Of a DNA stretch of 19,403 nt, positions 10,210 through 19,403 are shown in pieces. Below the pieces are notes generated by a model. The model had not been told where the DNA came from. It made no database searches and was given only the letters and a program-made list of their open reading frames with translations. The stretch's first letter is position 1, and each line of letters starts with the position of its first letter. Both the position numbers and the translations under genes were made by a program. Origin of the DNA: Funneliformis mosseae (lineage: Eukaryota; Glomeromycota; Glomeromycetes; Glomerales; Glomeraceae); NCBI GenBank assembly GCA_910592005.1, contig CAJVPP010001533.1, positions 1 to 19,403 on the forward strand. Direction: 5' to 3'.

Positions 10210-10500
10210 TAATTAGTAGGATCCTGTAAGATGATTTTAATAGTTTAACCTCTTTACTAATATTGAAATTATTTTATAAAATAAATTACTTACTTTTTTT
10301 AAAACTAATTTTCAATAAAAATTGATTCAATTATTATTAAATATCAATTAATTTTATTAATATATTAAAAATTAGGCAAATTTAGATTTGTTAAATTAAA
10401 AATTAATAGAAATATTATTAATATTTAATTTTAAATAAAATTTAAAGTTAAATAATTAAATTAAATTAAATACAATTATTTATATTTATAATAAAATATT

Positions 10501-10515
10501 AATCTTTTAAAATAA
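10501..10515. repeat. LINE target-site duplication, left copy
   Basis: AATCTTTTAAAATAA occurs here directly before the element and is repeated without mismatch at 18100-18114 directly after its A-rich tail. Fifteen bases and an internal TTTTAA are what target-primed reverse transcription leaves. The A+T-rich context makes a chance match more likely than usual, but the position at both expected borders argues for a true duplication. Confidence 0.8.
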
Positions 10516-10549
10516 AAAAAAACTCTTTCCGCTGATTCTCAATTTCAAT

Positions 10550-12608
10550 ATGACCAGAAAAAAAAACGGAAATAACAATAATAACAACAAGTCTAACAAG
10601 ACTCGCTCTTCTTCCCCTAATAACGACCAACAGCAATGACCTGCTAAGAAACAGTTTATTGAACCTCCTCAACCAACTGAAGCTTCGTCTTCAAAAGATA
10701 TGTCAGAAAATGTCACGTCCTCTAATATGGAACTTGACATGACCGCTCGTCCACTTAGCGATAAAGAAAAGGCACCTGAAACTTCCTCGTCCTCTTCAAA
10801 AGCACCGATAGATATCAACCAAGCTTTTGACACCACTGAAAATGGCCTTGACAATGACAAAAATAAAACAAGTGGTATTCACCTTGAACGAGAAATAGAA
10901 GCTCTAATTTACTTTGCCTACTACGCTGCTGAACGTTTCTTTCCAACCAAAACCAATCGAGAAAAACAGAATGAGGCATGTGATATATTCACATCATATT
11001 ATGCCTCTTTTATTAGTACATCAATACGCACTCACCCCGATGACCCTAATAAAAAAATTGTCAGAATTGGATTTACCTCGTGCGATGAAGCTAATCATGC
11101 AGTCACCCTTAAAATTCCTTGTTTGGATAATGACACATTTTCATCTCTGATCACCAAACCAGCTGCAAAATACATTTCAGATTTGTCGATCAGAGTAACA
11201 GAGATCCCGATCTCTACCACCAAATCAAACTTGTGATCTACATTCTCCTTTTTCAGAAAGATCATCAAATGTACTATGTCTACCAAAAATTTATGGCAAC
11301 AAGCAACTATTACTTTTGAAGAAAACACTGACATGACTACCCTGAAGAAGCTTAACAGTTACTTCATCCTAAAAGACCTTGTCCAAGTTCATCCTTGCAC
11401 AATGTCGAATGAAGATGTCAGAAAAAAATCACAATTTTCCCTTAAACTCATGAACTTACCTCTTGACACCAATGGCTGTTATCTTATCTCAATCGGCAAT
11501 GCAATTGATGCTATCGCTTGAGTCATTCTTAAATCATATGCAAACTATCGCAACCTTCAATATGCTATCTTTTACTTTAAAGACAAAGAAACGATGGATG
11601 TCGTCAAAAACGGAGAGACTTTCTATTTTGATAGAAAAAGATTAATCTGAGCAGACCCGAACTCAAAGTTATATTTCATTTGCCAAACTCCTGGTTATCA
11701 ATCACAAAACTGTCAGAAAAAAAGATCATCCCTCGAAGACTGCCAAATACAACAGCTCTACCAAAGATTTCAACTGATACAATTCTGCAATTATCAGACC
11801 CCTATTAACAAACCCAAACTATCTAATCCTAATAAATCGACACTAAACACAACGGATCAAACCAACAAAGTCTCATCAAAATAAAATAATAACTCAAAGA
11901 ACCCAAACACAAATCCTAAACCTGTAAATATTACTCCCAAACAGCCAATTAACAAACTAAATCCCCCTCCTATTTTTCAGTCTAACAAACCCAAGCAACC
12001 ATTTAACAACAAGGTGAAGAAACCTTAGATGCAGTATCCATGCTCACAGTTCTTGGGCGGACGACTATGATCATAATTATAATTACTGTCATCCTAATGA
12101 CAACAACGGTCAAAATGAACAATCTGATATGCTAACCAAAATCTCAAACCAACTTGAAACCATTGCAAGCCAGTTAGTCAAAATGGATCGTGATATATAC
12201 TGCACCATTGAAAGAGTTAAAGCTGTCGAAACTATTCTTAATATTAATATGCTTTTATCCCACTAGGCTGATCTACTTAATAAACACTTTAATGAAAATA
12301 GCATAGATACTGAAGAAGAACATGAATTTGTAGTTAGTCCTAACATCGAAGATAATATAGTCAAAAAACAGGCTATCAAAATCGCCCACCTTAAAGAAGA
12401 AAACGCCTTATTAAAAACCAGTTTAGAAGACAACTTCTCCAAACTGAATAATGCAAGTTTGGCCATCACGAATATGCAACGTCTTCTCCAAACTCAACTC
12501 AAAATCGACCCTAATGCATTTATTGATATAGCTGAGGTAACTCCACCTTTCGGCTATATCAAAGATGTGAATGGAGTTTTCGTCCTGCCCTTACCTAAAT
12601 ATCTTTAA
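10550..12608 (+). pseudogene. LINE ORF1 (nucleic-acid-binding protein), broken
   Basis: It starts MTRKKNGNNNNNNKSNKTRS at 10550, 34 bases from the element border, and would be about 685 residues. In LINEs this protein binds the element's RNA. In-frame stops lie at 10637, 11234, 11519, 11648, 11882 and 12026. A one-base frameshift near 12020-12035 moves the rest to another frame, with a further stop at 12264. The Asn/Ser/Pro-rich N-terminus is followed by a conserved-looking middle (LEREIEALIYFAYYAAERFF; NLWQQATITFEEN). A zinc-knuckle-like YFICQTPGYQSQNC follows at about 11670-11713, in which the expected first Cys and the His are both Tyr. After a Lys/Pro/Asn linker the C-terminal part (IAHLKEENALLKTSLEDNF) looks like a coiled coil. 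It ends at TAA 12606-12608. The segments 10700-11236 and 11276-11521 are fragments of this one gene. Confidence 0.8.
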
Positions 12609-15600
12609 TGATTAGTACAATAAAGGATGATAATAGAGCTGGCCCTAGAAGCTCAAATATCACAGATACTATTAATTTTTTTAATAACAATTTAGATAAC
12701 CCTTCGATCAATAATTTTCCTCATATTAATATAACAACACATAATGTTCGTTTATTTCTCCAATTGCACAAACAATAAGCGCTAATTAACCACTATAATT
12801 TTGACAAATTAGATATTATCGGCATTTAAGAAACAAATTTTAAGTCAAGCAACGACGTCCTTAGTTTTAATAACTCAACCTCGTCTCAATACATTTCCTT
12901 TTTTAACTTCGAAGATTCTCAAACATCTGGAACAGGTGTCAGATTTTTAATTAACAAACATCTCACTAATCATATTTATAAACATAATAGAAAATATGGT
13001 CGCATAATTTTTGTAGACTTTCAATTTCGAAATAAGTTTCGTATTCATCTTATCAATTGCTACATTTTGAGTTCAAACAAAACCCTGCGAAAACAAATAT
13101 ACAATGATACTATCAAACTGATCGCTGAAGCAAAAGGCCTGAATATAGAAATTATTTTAATAAAAGATTTAACGCAGTAACTGATAGATCTAGCAATATG
13201 TCCTATACTAACTTGTATTTTTCACAGTTAGACGAATTACAGTTCTTTAACGTTTTTGACCTAATCCATGACAATGCCAACCAATTTTTTCCCTTTTTCT
13301 TCCACTCGGCCAAATACTAACTAATGAAAATTGATCATATTTACTGCTCTTCGATTATAGCTGCAAGTATTAATTTCACAGATACAACTGCAGTTAACTC
13401 ATATATCTCGGATCATTCGATCATTTTCACTAACGTAAGTATCACTGAAATTAACGTATTAGCTAAAACCAAAAACCAAATTAAGAAGAAAGTTTACCAA
13501 TACGATCAAATGGACGACAAATCTTGAAATAAATTCTCTAAACAAGTTGATGTTTACGTTAATAGCTGCAAACTCACCAATTTTTTCCCAGAAAAATTGC
13601 AATCAAAAAATGCTTTGAACTTCTTTTGAGACCTTATCCAAGGATGCATCATTAAAGCTGCAGACAAATGTATACCTATATGACACTTTTCAGCCTATTT
13701 AAGAGATTTATGGTCTCGTTTATTGAAAAACATGTATAAATAACTGATAGCTGTCCAGAAACTACAATGTCTTACCAAGCAAGATCTCTATACATACGCT
13801 ATTCCGAAAAATTAGATGACTATCTATCAACAAGTATTTCTACTGATCTCACATTACACGCTTCCCTAGCCCACCGTTATTTCACTAATACTACAAGAAT
13901 TAAAAAATGCCCAACCATTTCTTTCTGACCTATACAAAGTCCATATGATTGCGATCAAACTTGAGGAAGATAAATATAAATCCAAACAAATCAAGGCTGC
14001 ACTAAAATATCGCTGCAATAACTTTTATGATGATCAAGCTAGAATGTTCGACTTTATTCTTGGTAGAAAATGTCACACCATAGTTCTTGATCGATGCCTA
14101 GATAATTTGGCTAACGACCTTGGCCTATTAACAATGGCAGACGAAGTCAAATAGAAAACCAATCGACACTTTCAACAAACCACAGGTTCACATCACCATT
14201 TCGTTGAGCTCACTGACGATTGGAAACTTTGGTATGAACCACTTTCCTCCATTAATGAGTCGATATACAATCGCCTTATGAACCCGCTGAAAGAAGATGA
14301 ATAGTATCAACTCCTCAAAACACTACCCAATGATAAAGCACCTGGCTCTTCTAAAGTCTCAAATAAAATGCTAAAACACTTAAGTCCTAAAATGAACAAA
14401 ATCTTTTGGATGTTAGCTTGCGCATGTTTGACATTGTCCTGCACGCCTGATCGTTGGAATCTCACCTTCGTATATCCTATTCCTAAACCAAAGCCTTGGG
14501 AATACAACCTCAACAACACTCGCCCTATAACTTTGTTGGAATGCCCACGAAAAGCGTTAGTCAAATTGATTAATAAACGTTTATTAGATACGTTGTCTAA
14601 GGAAAACGTCCTAAAAGGTCATAACTTCACTGGTCTGCCCTTCCGCTTTACGTTCGAACTAATTCATATCATGGATAACATCAAATACGATCGTCTTTCA
14701 AATAAAGAAAAAGATCTTTAGATTTTATTTCAGGACATGTCTAAGGCCTATAATCGTGTAAACCTTACTATACTCCTACGCGCCCTCAACTATCTTAAAC
14801 TTCCTAACGCATTTCTAAACTTTATCGCCTCACTTTTTTCAAACCATCTTAATCAGATTTTTACCACGCACGGTAACACTGATTTATATCCCATTTTTTC
14901 AGGAATCGATCAAGGAGAGATTATCTCTCCAATTTTGTAGTGTATATATTATGATCCCCTATTTTGTCGCATCTAAAATACCTCACTTGGTTATAACTTA
15001 ACAGCAGAATGGCATCCTAATGTCAATTTTTCAACTAAATCCTCAGTGTCAACCAATATTTCCACACTTGCATATATGAATGATACGCTCTGGATTAGTA
15101 AATCCAAAGAAGACCTAAAATCAATCCTTTCTATAGCTGATAACTTCTATCAACTCAACAGTATACTTGTTAATTGGGATAAGTCTATCCTTCTTACCAC
15201 AATTCCTAGCACCCAACTGGTACACTTTAAACTTATACACAATGATGAATGGATTAAACTCTTAGACTTAAAAACATCTACTTGATATTTAGGTATTTGG
15301 ATTTCACTACTTCCTAACAGCTCTTTTATTCACTAACAAGTTCATAATGAGGTAGCAGCCACTGCTGCAATTATAAAAAAAAATATATTACTGACAAATA
15401 ACTTAAAATTGTCTTTAATTCAGTTTTATTACCATGTATTTTATACTGTTCACAATTAACTTTTCTCAACTATAAATTTTGTGACAGAATAATGGGAACA
15501 TATTGGAAGATTTTTTGATCAGTTATGAATATAACCAAAAGCACCCCATCAGCCGTCATTCACTCCTCACTGTTCTATAACGTGACACATCTATTTTCAG

Positions 15601-17944
15601 CTCAAATTTAAGCAAAAATTGCCAACTTCACAAAAATGATCAATGACAAAGGTCTCTTAGGAAATACTGCGTTAATTCATAATCGTTAACTCCAAATTAA
15701 TGAATGGCTAGTTCAATCACCACTTATTCAATGGCCCTATGATGCCTCTTACAAGTTCAAAGTCTGGTGGTCTGCATTATTATCAAACTTGAAATCACTC
15801 GATATTACAGTTACTAACAGCTAAACAAATGATAATACTATAATTGGAGGTCATACACCCCTGATCGATATATATGGCCTTGCATCCTTTAGAAAATATG
15901 CTGACAAACTAAGAAAGAAAAACTTGATGTTTATTGATCAAATAACTACTTCAGATGGATTAGCTCTCTTCACCTTACTTGATCTCAAATTTTCAACAGC
16001 TGCACTTATTCTTCTCACACTACCAATATAGTTTATTGACCTTCAGAATCTAGTGCTGCACAACAATTCTAATAGAAACATCCCACCACAATACCAACAT
16101 CCTCATAATAACATCATTTGTATTAGACCCCCAGTTCATATCAAAAGTACGACTCACTTCACAGTAGGGTGGCACCTGCCTTCTAATTCGTCAGTAGTTG
16201 GCAAAGTGCTTAAGATAGACTCAAACATTGTACATATACAACATTTTTATTTTCAAGCAGAAACTTCTTAGAAATCTGTTCTCATCGCGTGTAATAGCTG
16301 TTCTATGAATAACAATACCACTTTCATACCTTCTAATATGAGAAACAAAAACTACTTGTACTTCGTTAAATTAGCGCTACCTTTATATTCATTTTTATAT
16401 GCATTACCCATGCATAACCTTGGCTATCTTTGTTTCCTTTCCCCGTATATGATATTTGAAATGGCTCTTTTTAATTTTAAAATTCACTCAGATCCTACTT
16501 TTAATATTTAACCTTCTACACCTTTCATTAACATTATTTTATCAAATATTTTTACCTCTAATATAGCTACTCAGTTAGATAGTCTATCGATTTTGTTTTC
16601 ACAATCAACTAATCTTTCGTTTTACACTGACGGTTCTCTCTTTAATTTAGGTAGTTTTTTATCTCATATGAAAGTTATCTGATTACAAGTTGATCTATCA
16701 GAACCTCTTCATTCCTTCAATGCTTCCATTACCCTTCTCTAACCATCTTCCTTTCTAGCTGAATTAGTAGCGGTTCTAGCTGCAGTTCATGTTTCACCCC
16801 CTAATTCCAATATTGACATTTTCACAGATTCATTAATCACTATAGCCTCTTATTCAAAAATAAATTACTTTCTTATATGTGCCCCTACTTATAACCCCAT
16901 TTTCAAAGTTTCAAATTATCCTATTTGGTGTTCACTCTTCCGCCAGCTCAAAAAGAAAAATATAGATATCACATTCTATAAAGTCAAAGCTCATGCTGAT
17001 GACCACTATAATAATGAAGTTGACCGACTCGCTAAAGAAATAAGTCTGCCTATAACTCTAGTACAGACAAAATTAGGTTTTGACTATACACTCTATTTTA
17101 ACAACCAAATTATTTTGACGTCTTCACGACAATTTACCAAGGACCTCCTTAACTCCATTGACTTTCACAACATTCAACTACTTCCACATTTTCAAAAATA
17201 CTCAACCCTAAAGGTAGACTGGATCAATACTGCCTTCGTGCTTAATGATAATGAAAGTGACTCTGTCACATCATATAAGGCTTCCTCAATACGAAAATTT
17301 AAAATCAAACTTCTGCTTGAACTTCTCTCTTCACTTGAGGTACTCAAAAAGCATTACCCTAATTTATATGATTCTTCATGGTCCTGCCCTAAATGCCTTA
17401 CTGTTTGGAGAATTTTGACCATATCTGGCTTTGCTAACATACATTACAACAATTCAATGACATCTTATTAGATACCATTGCCTTCCTCTCTTAGCATTTA
17501 TCTGACCTCAATAATCAGTTTGATATAACAAGTATCATTTCAATAGATATTTGGAACCTTAATCCTACACACTCCTCTTTCAATTTTATTAACTTTATAA
17601 AAGGCATAGTTCCATCCTTGCTTACAATAAAACTACATTAAATAGTAAATAATAAGTCACTCATTCGTGGTTTACTTTCCTCAACATACTACTTCACATA
17701 TGAAAAAATCAAAGTTCTTTAGCTCGATCGATGTGCCACCCTCAAAAAATTTAAAGAAGAACACAACTTGTCCCTCAAGAATCGAAAAGCAAATACTGTA
17801 TCAACTGGCTTCCCTAACCCCATCCCTTACACCTTTATTATCCCTCCCTACTTTCATAAATCATTCCTTTTTGGTTCGCATTGATCAAATTTTTGGATCA
17901 GTAGTAACCAGGCCCCAAATACTAGATGGTTGAACCTATTTTAA
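12608..17944 (+). pseudogene. LINE ORF2: APE endonuclease, RT, RNase H (broken)
   Basis: The enzyme that nicks target DNA and copies the element's RNA into it, about 1,780 codons. The ATG at 12608 overlaps the ORF1 stop. APE endonuclease: ITTHNVR, ETNF near 12830, DFNAVTDR near 13167, KIDHIY near 13330 and SDHSII near 13408. Reverse transcriptase: NDKAPGSSKVSNKML near 14331; motif A FQDMSKAYNRV with Asp codon 14734; motif B GIDQGEIISPIL at 14902; motif C YMND with Asn codon 15079 where the family has Asp. RNase H: YTDGS (16629), AEL (16761), FTDS (16827) and HADDHYNNEVDRLAKE with Asp 17022, so all four acidic positions remain. A C-terminal Cys/His motif starts CPKCL near 17386; a frameshift near 17400 splits it from HIWLC. 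Frame changes occur near 13168, 13808, 13920, 15470 and 17400. Stops include 12776, 12827, 13318, 13525, 13627, 13681, 13741, 14152, 14302, 14719, 14938, 14974, 15283, 15334, 15516, 15609, 15687, 15822, 16029, 16269, 16509, 16680, 16740, 17492, 17639, 17720 and 17882. Confidence 0.88.
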
Positions 17945-18058
17945 ACTAGTTTAAGGTAGGTTAATCTAGAACGGTGCAAGGTTGGTTTTGATTTAGTATT
18001 TACTAGATAGAAATTTTTGTACTCTCTCATTTGTAATTTATATTTTTACTTTACTTTT

Positions 18059-18099
18059 AATAAAGATTGTGCAAAGCTACTGCACGTTAAAATAAAAAA
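18059..18099 (+). promoter_or_regulatory. LINE 3' end: AATAAA, hairpin and A-rich tail
   Basis: AATAAA (18059-18064) is followed by a short hairpin GTGCA (18069-18073)/TGCAC (18081-18085) with a 7-base loop, then GTTAAAATAAAAAAA up to the target duplication. The arrangement fits the 3' end that a LINE reverse transcriptase would recognise and prime on. The stem is only five base pairs, so the structural role is a suggestion. Confidence 0.5.
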
Positions 18100-18114
18100 A
18101 ATCTTTTAAAATAA
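18100..18114. repeat. LINE target-site duplication, right copy
   Basis: AATCTTTTAAAATAA, identical to 10501-10515. Beyond it the two flanks diverge (TTATTATAAAC here, AAAAAAACTC at the left), so 15 bp is the full extent of the match. Confidence 0.8.
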
Positions 18115-19298
18115 TTATTATAAACTTATAAATTAAAAGATAAATATTAAAGATAATACTATAATTAGTTATGATAATAATAAATAAGAATTATAAAATT
18201 ACAATTGATAATAAATAAGTATTATATAATTATAATGTTATTTTAAGTAAACATATAATTTTAAAGAAAAACTATAATTAAAATATAAATATTAATATAA
18301 AATTTAAAATAATAAATATATAAAAAATTAATATTTAATTTATAAATCTATAAAAAAATAATTATTAGTATAAAATTATTATAATTTTAGATTTAAATAT
18401 TAGTTTATATTCGAATAAAATTAATTTTATTTATCATAATATTTGGTAATATTCTTTTTCTTAAATTTTATAATAATAAAAAAAATTAAAATTATATTAA
18501 TTATTTATCTTTTAAATAAAAAGGATAAAGAATTAAATCCTGATTATTAATATAGATTAATAATATAAATTTTTATAAATTATATATTTTATTAAATAAT
18601 ATTTATAAAATAATTTATATATTAATATTTTGTTTTATAGAATATTATGAATTAATAAAATTAGTATTACATTTAAAAAGGAAGTGCAAAATGATCTATA
18701 AAGTTTAAAAAAAAAGATCAATTCTATGTAATACTAAAAAAATTTGCATCTTTTATATTTCTTATTTTTCAAATTTGATAATTTAATTATTATTTAATCC
18801 ATTTAATTTATTTAATTTATTTTTCTTATTTAAATTATTTTATTTTATTTTTATTATTTTATTTAATTTATTATTATTAGAATATAATTTATATAAATAG
18901 AAATTAGTTTATAAAAGAAAAATAGTAAATGAACTTTTCTTATAATAAATTATTAAAAAATAAATTGTTTAATACAGATATATTAATAGGAGCAGTACTA
19001 TTATTTTATTGATTATTTAATTAATTATATATACTTTACTTAATTTTATTTTATTTACTTTTATTTCTTTTATCTCTAATCTTTATTTTACTCTTCTGTA
19101 TAAAGGAACCCTTCTATTAAACTCAATATCATAAGTAATTATCTATAATTTAAAAGAATTAGTATAATATTAGTAATAAATTTTTTATTTTAATTTATTT
19201 ATAAATAAATAGTTTTATATATAATACATATAGTTAGACTTGTCTATAATTACTACTTTTAATTTTTAAAAATTATATAATTATAAATGAAAAGATTA
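18115..19298. other. A+T-rich right flank, no gene seen
   Basis: About 1.2 kb of low-complexity A/T sequence that resembles the DNA on the other side of the LINE, as expected if the LINE landed inside the tract. It has no open frame of note and no RNA gene. A small inverted repeat at 18661-18737 is listed separately. Confidence 0.7.
18661..18737. repeat. 77-bp nested inverted repeat
   Basis: The outer arms TTAGTATTACAT (18661-18672) and ATGTAATACTAA (18726-18737) are perfectly complementary over 12 bp. Nested inside, TGATCT (18692-18697) and AGATCA (18715-18720) pair again. It may be the remnant of a small TIR element; no relatives were seen elsewhere in the window. Confidence 0.5.
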
Positions 19299-19403
19299 TA
19301 TGAGGTCTTTGCAATAGAAAGGGAGAAAATTCCAAAAAAATTAAAATTTTAGTTTATAAGCCAAAAATGTTCTAAATACTATAATTTGTTCAGATTTATT
19401 ATT
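19299..19403 (-). mobile_element. TIR miniature element, copy D (cut by the right edge)
   Basis: The end ATGAGGTCTTTGCAATAGAA followed by AGGGAGAAA matches the reverse complement of the right end of copy B, and the interior TTTTAGTTTATAAGCC matches that of copy B in reverse orientation. This copy therefore lies opposite to copies A-C, and its other terminus is beyond the window. Its TIR looks the least decayed of the four. Confidence 0.7.

Larger units (their letters stand above)
4030..10500. other. A+T-rich gene-free tract with nested small elements
   Basis: This is about 6.5 kb of nearly pure A/T sequence with stops in every frame and no open frame of note. The only structure I can support is listed separately: TIR-element copies at 4744-4892, 5142-5306 and 8214-8368, an LTR-like patch at 6405-6712, an inverted-repeat pair at 6967-7465 and 8698-9200, a tandem duplication at 7075-7164 and a pogo-like MITE at 10038-10209. 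The remainder, including 5310-6360, 9210-10030 and 10212-10500, shows nothing beyond low complexity. Confidence 0.75.
10516..18099 (+). mobile_element. Full-length, inactive non-LTR retrotransposon (LINE)
   Basis: A 7.58-kb element: a ~34-base 5' leader, ORF1 (10550-12608), ORF2 (12608-17944), a ~155-base 3' region with AATAAA and a small hairpin, and an A-rich tail (AAAATAAAAAAA). It is bounded by a perfect 15-bp duplication. Its base composition is much richer in G+C than the flanks. There are no LTRs. ORF2 order is APE endonuclease, reverse transcriptase, RNase H and C-terminal Cys/His motif, as in RNase-H-bearing clades such as I or Tad1; the clade is not assigned. Both frames are broken by about thirty stops and several frameshifts, so it cannot make its own proteins. 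The 5' end is complete, unlike most LINE copies, which are 5'-truncated. Confidence 0.9.

Noticed and set aside
4030..10500. Mitochondrial or Plasmodium-like origin suggested by the extreme A+T content
   Set aside because: There are no mitochondrial genes. The BTB-BACK-TLDc gene with a spliceosomal intron and the element types fit a nuclear Glomeromycotina genome.
10669..14564. Minus-strand open frames inside the LINE (10860-10669, 11334-11095, 12469-12263, 14564-14307)
   Set aside because: They are antisense shadows of ORF1 and ORF2, and the plus-strand readings carry the recognised motifs.
17667..17933. 88-codon open frame near the LINE 3' end
   Set aside because: The neighbouring frame carries the ORF2 C-terminal reading (LDRCATLKKFKEEHNLSLK, NTRWLNLF), so this frame is a shadow.
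10516..18099. Integrated retrovirus or LTR retrotransposon
   Set aside because: There are no flanking LTRs and no protease or integrase. The APE endonuclease, A-rich tail and variable-length target duplication identify a LINE.

Overview
The window looks like nuclear DNA of an arbuscular mycorrhizal fungus (Glomeromycotina, Rhizophagus-like). The evidence is extreme A+T richness, one small-intron gene of the BTB-BACK-TLDc type that is hugely expanded in these fungi, and otherwise wall-to-wall decayed transposable elements. No database search was possible, so the taxonomic call is an inference.

Layout. (1) 1-1714, minus strand: a decayed DDE transposase gene that runs off the left edge; all three catalytic acidic codons can still be read. 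(2) 2061-3560, minus strand: the only intact host gene, two exons joined by a 78-bp GT-AG intron, coding for a 473-residue BTB-BACK-TLDc protein. (3) About 4030-10500: a very A+T-rich, gene-free stretch. It holds three copies of a ~150-165 bp TIR element (a fourth is cut by the right edge), a pogo-like MITE flanked by TA, an LTR-like fragment, and a 2.2-kb inverted-repeat structure whose arms each carry a ten-unit 9-bp minisatellite. (4) 10516-18099, plus strand: a full-length but dead non-LTR retrotransposon (LINE) bounded by a perfect 15-bp target-site duplication. ORF1 has a degraded zinc knuckle and a C-terminal coiled-coil-like part. ORF2 carries APE endonuclease, reverse transcriptase, RNase H and a C-terminal Cys/His motif. 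ORF1 and ORF2 meet in a TAATG stop/start overlap. (5) 18115-19403: more A+T-rich DNA with a small inverted repeat and the start of the fourth TIR-element copy.

How it fits together. Only the BTB-BACK-TLDc gene looks functional. The elements are fossils: most of the LINE stop codons can be explained by C-to-T or G-to-A transitions (CGA to TGA, CAA/CAG to TAA/TAG, TGG to TGA/TAG), and one reverse-transcriptase active-site Asp is now Asn. I found no rRNA, tRNA, CRISPR array or bacterial-type operon. I see no wholly new system; the most unusual items are the complete LINE with its TAATG junction and the inverted 9-bp minisatellite arms.
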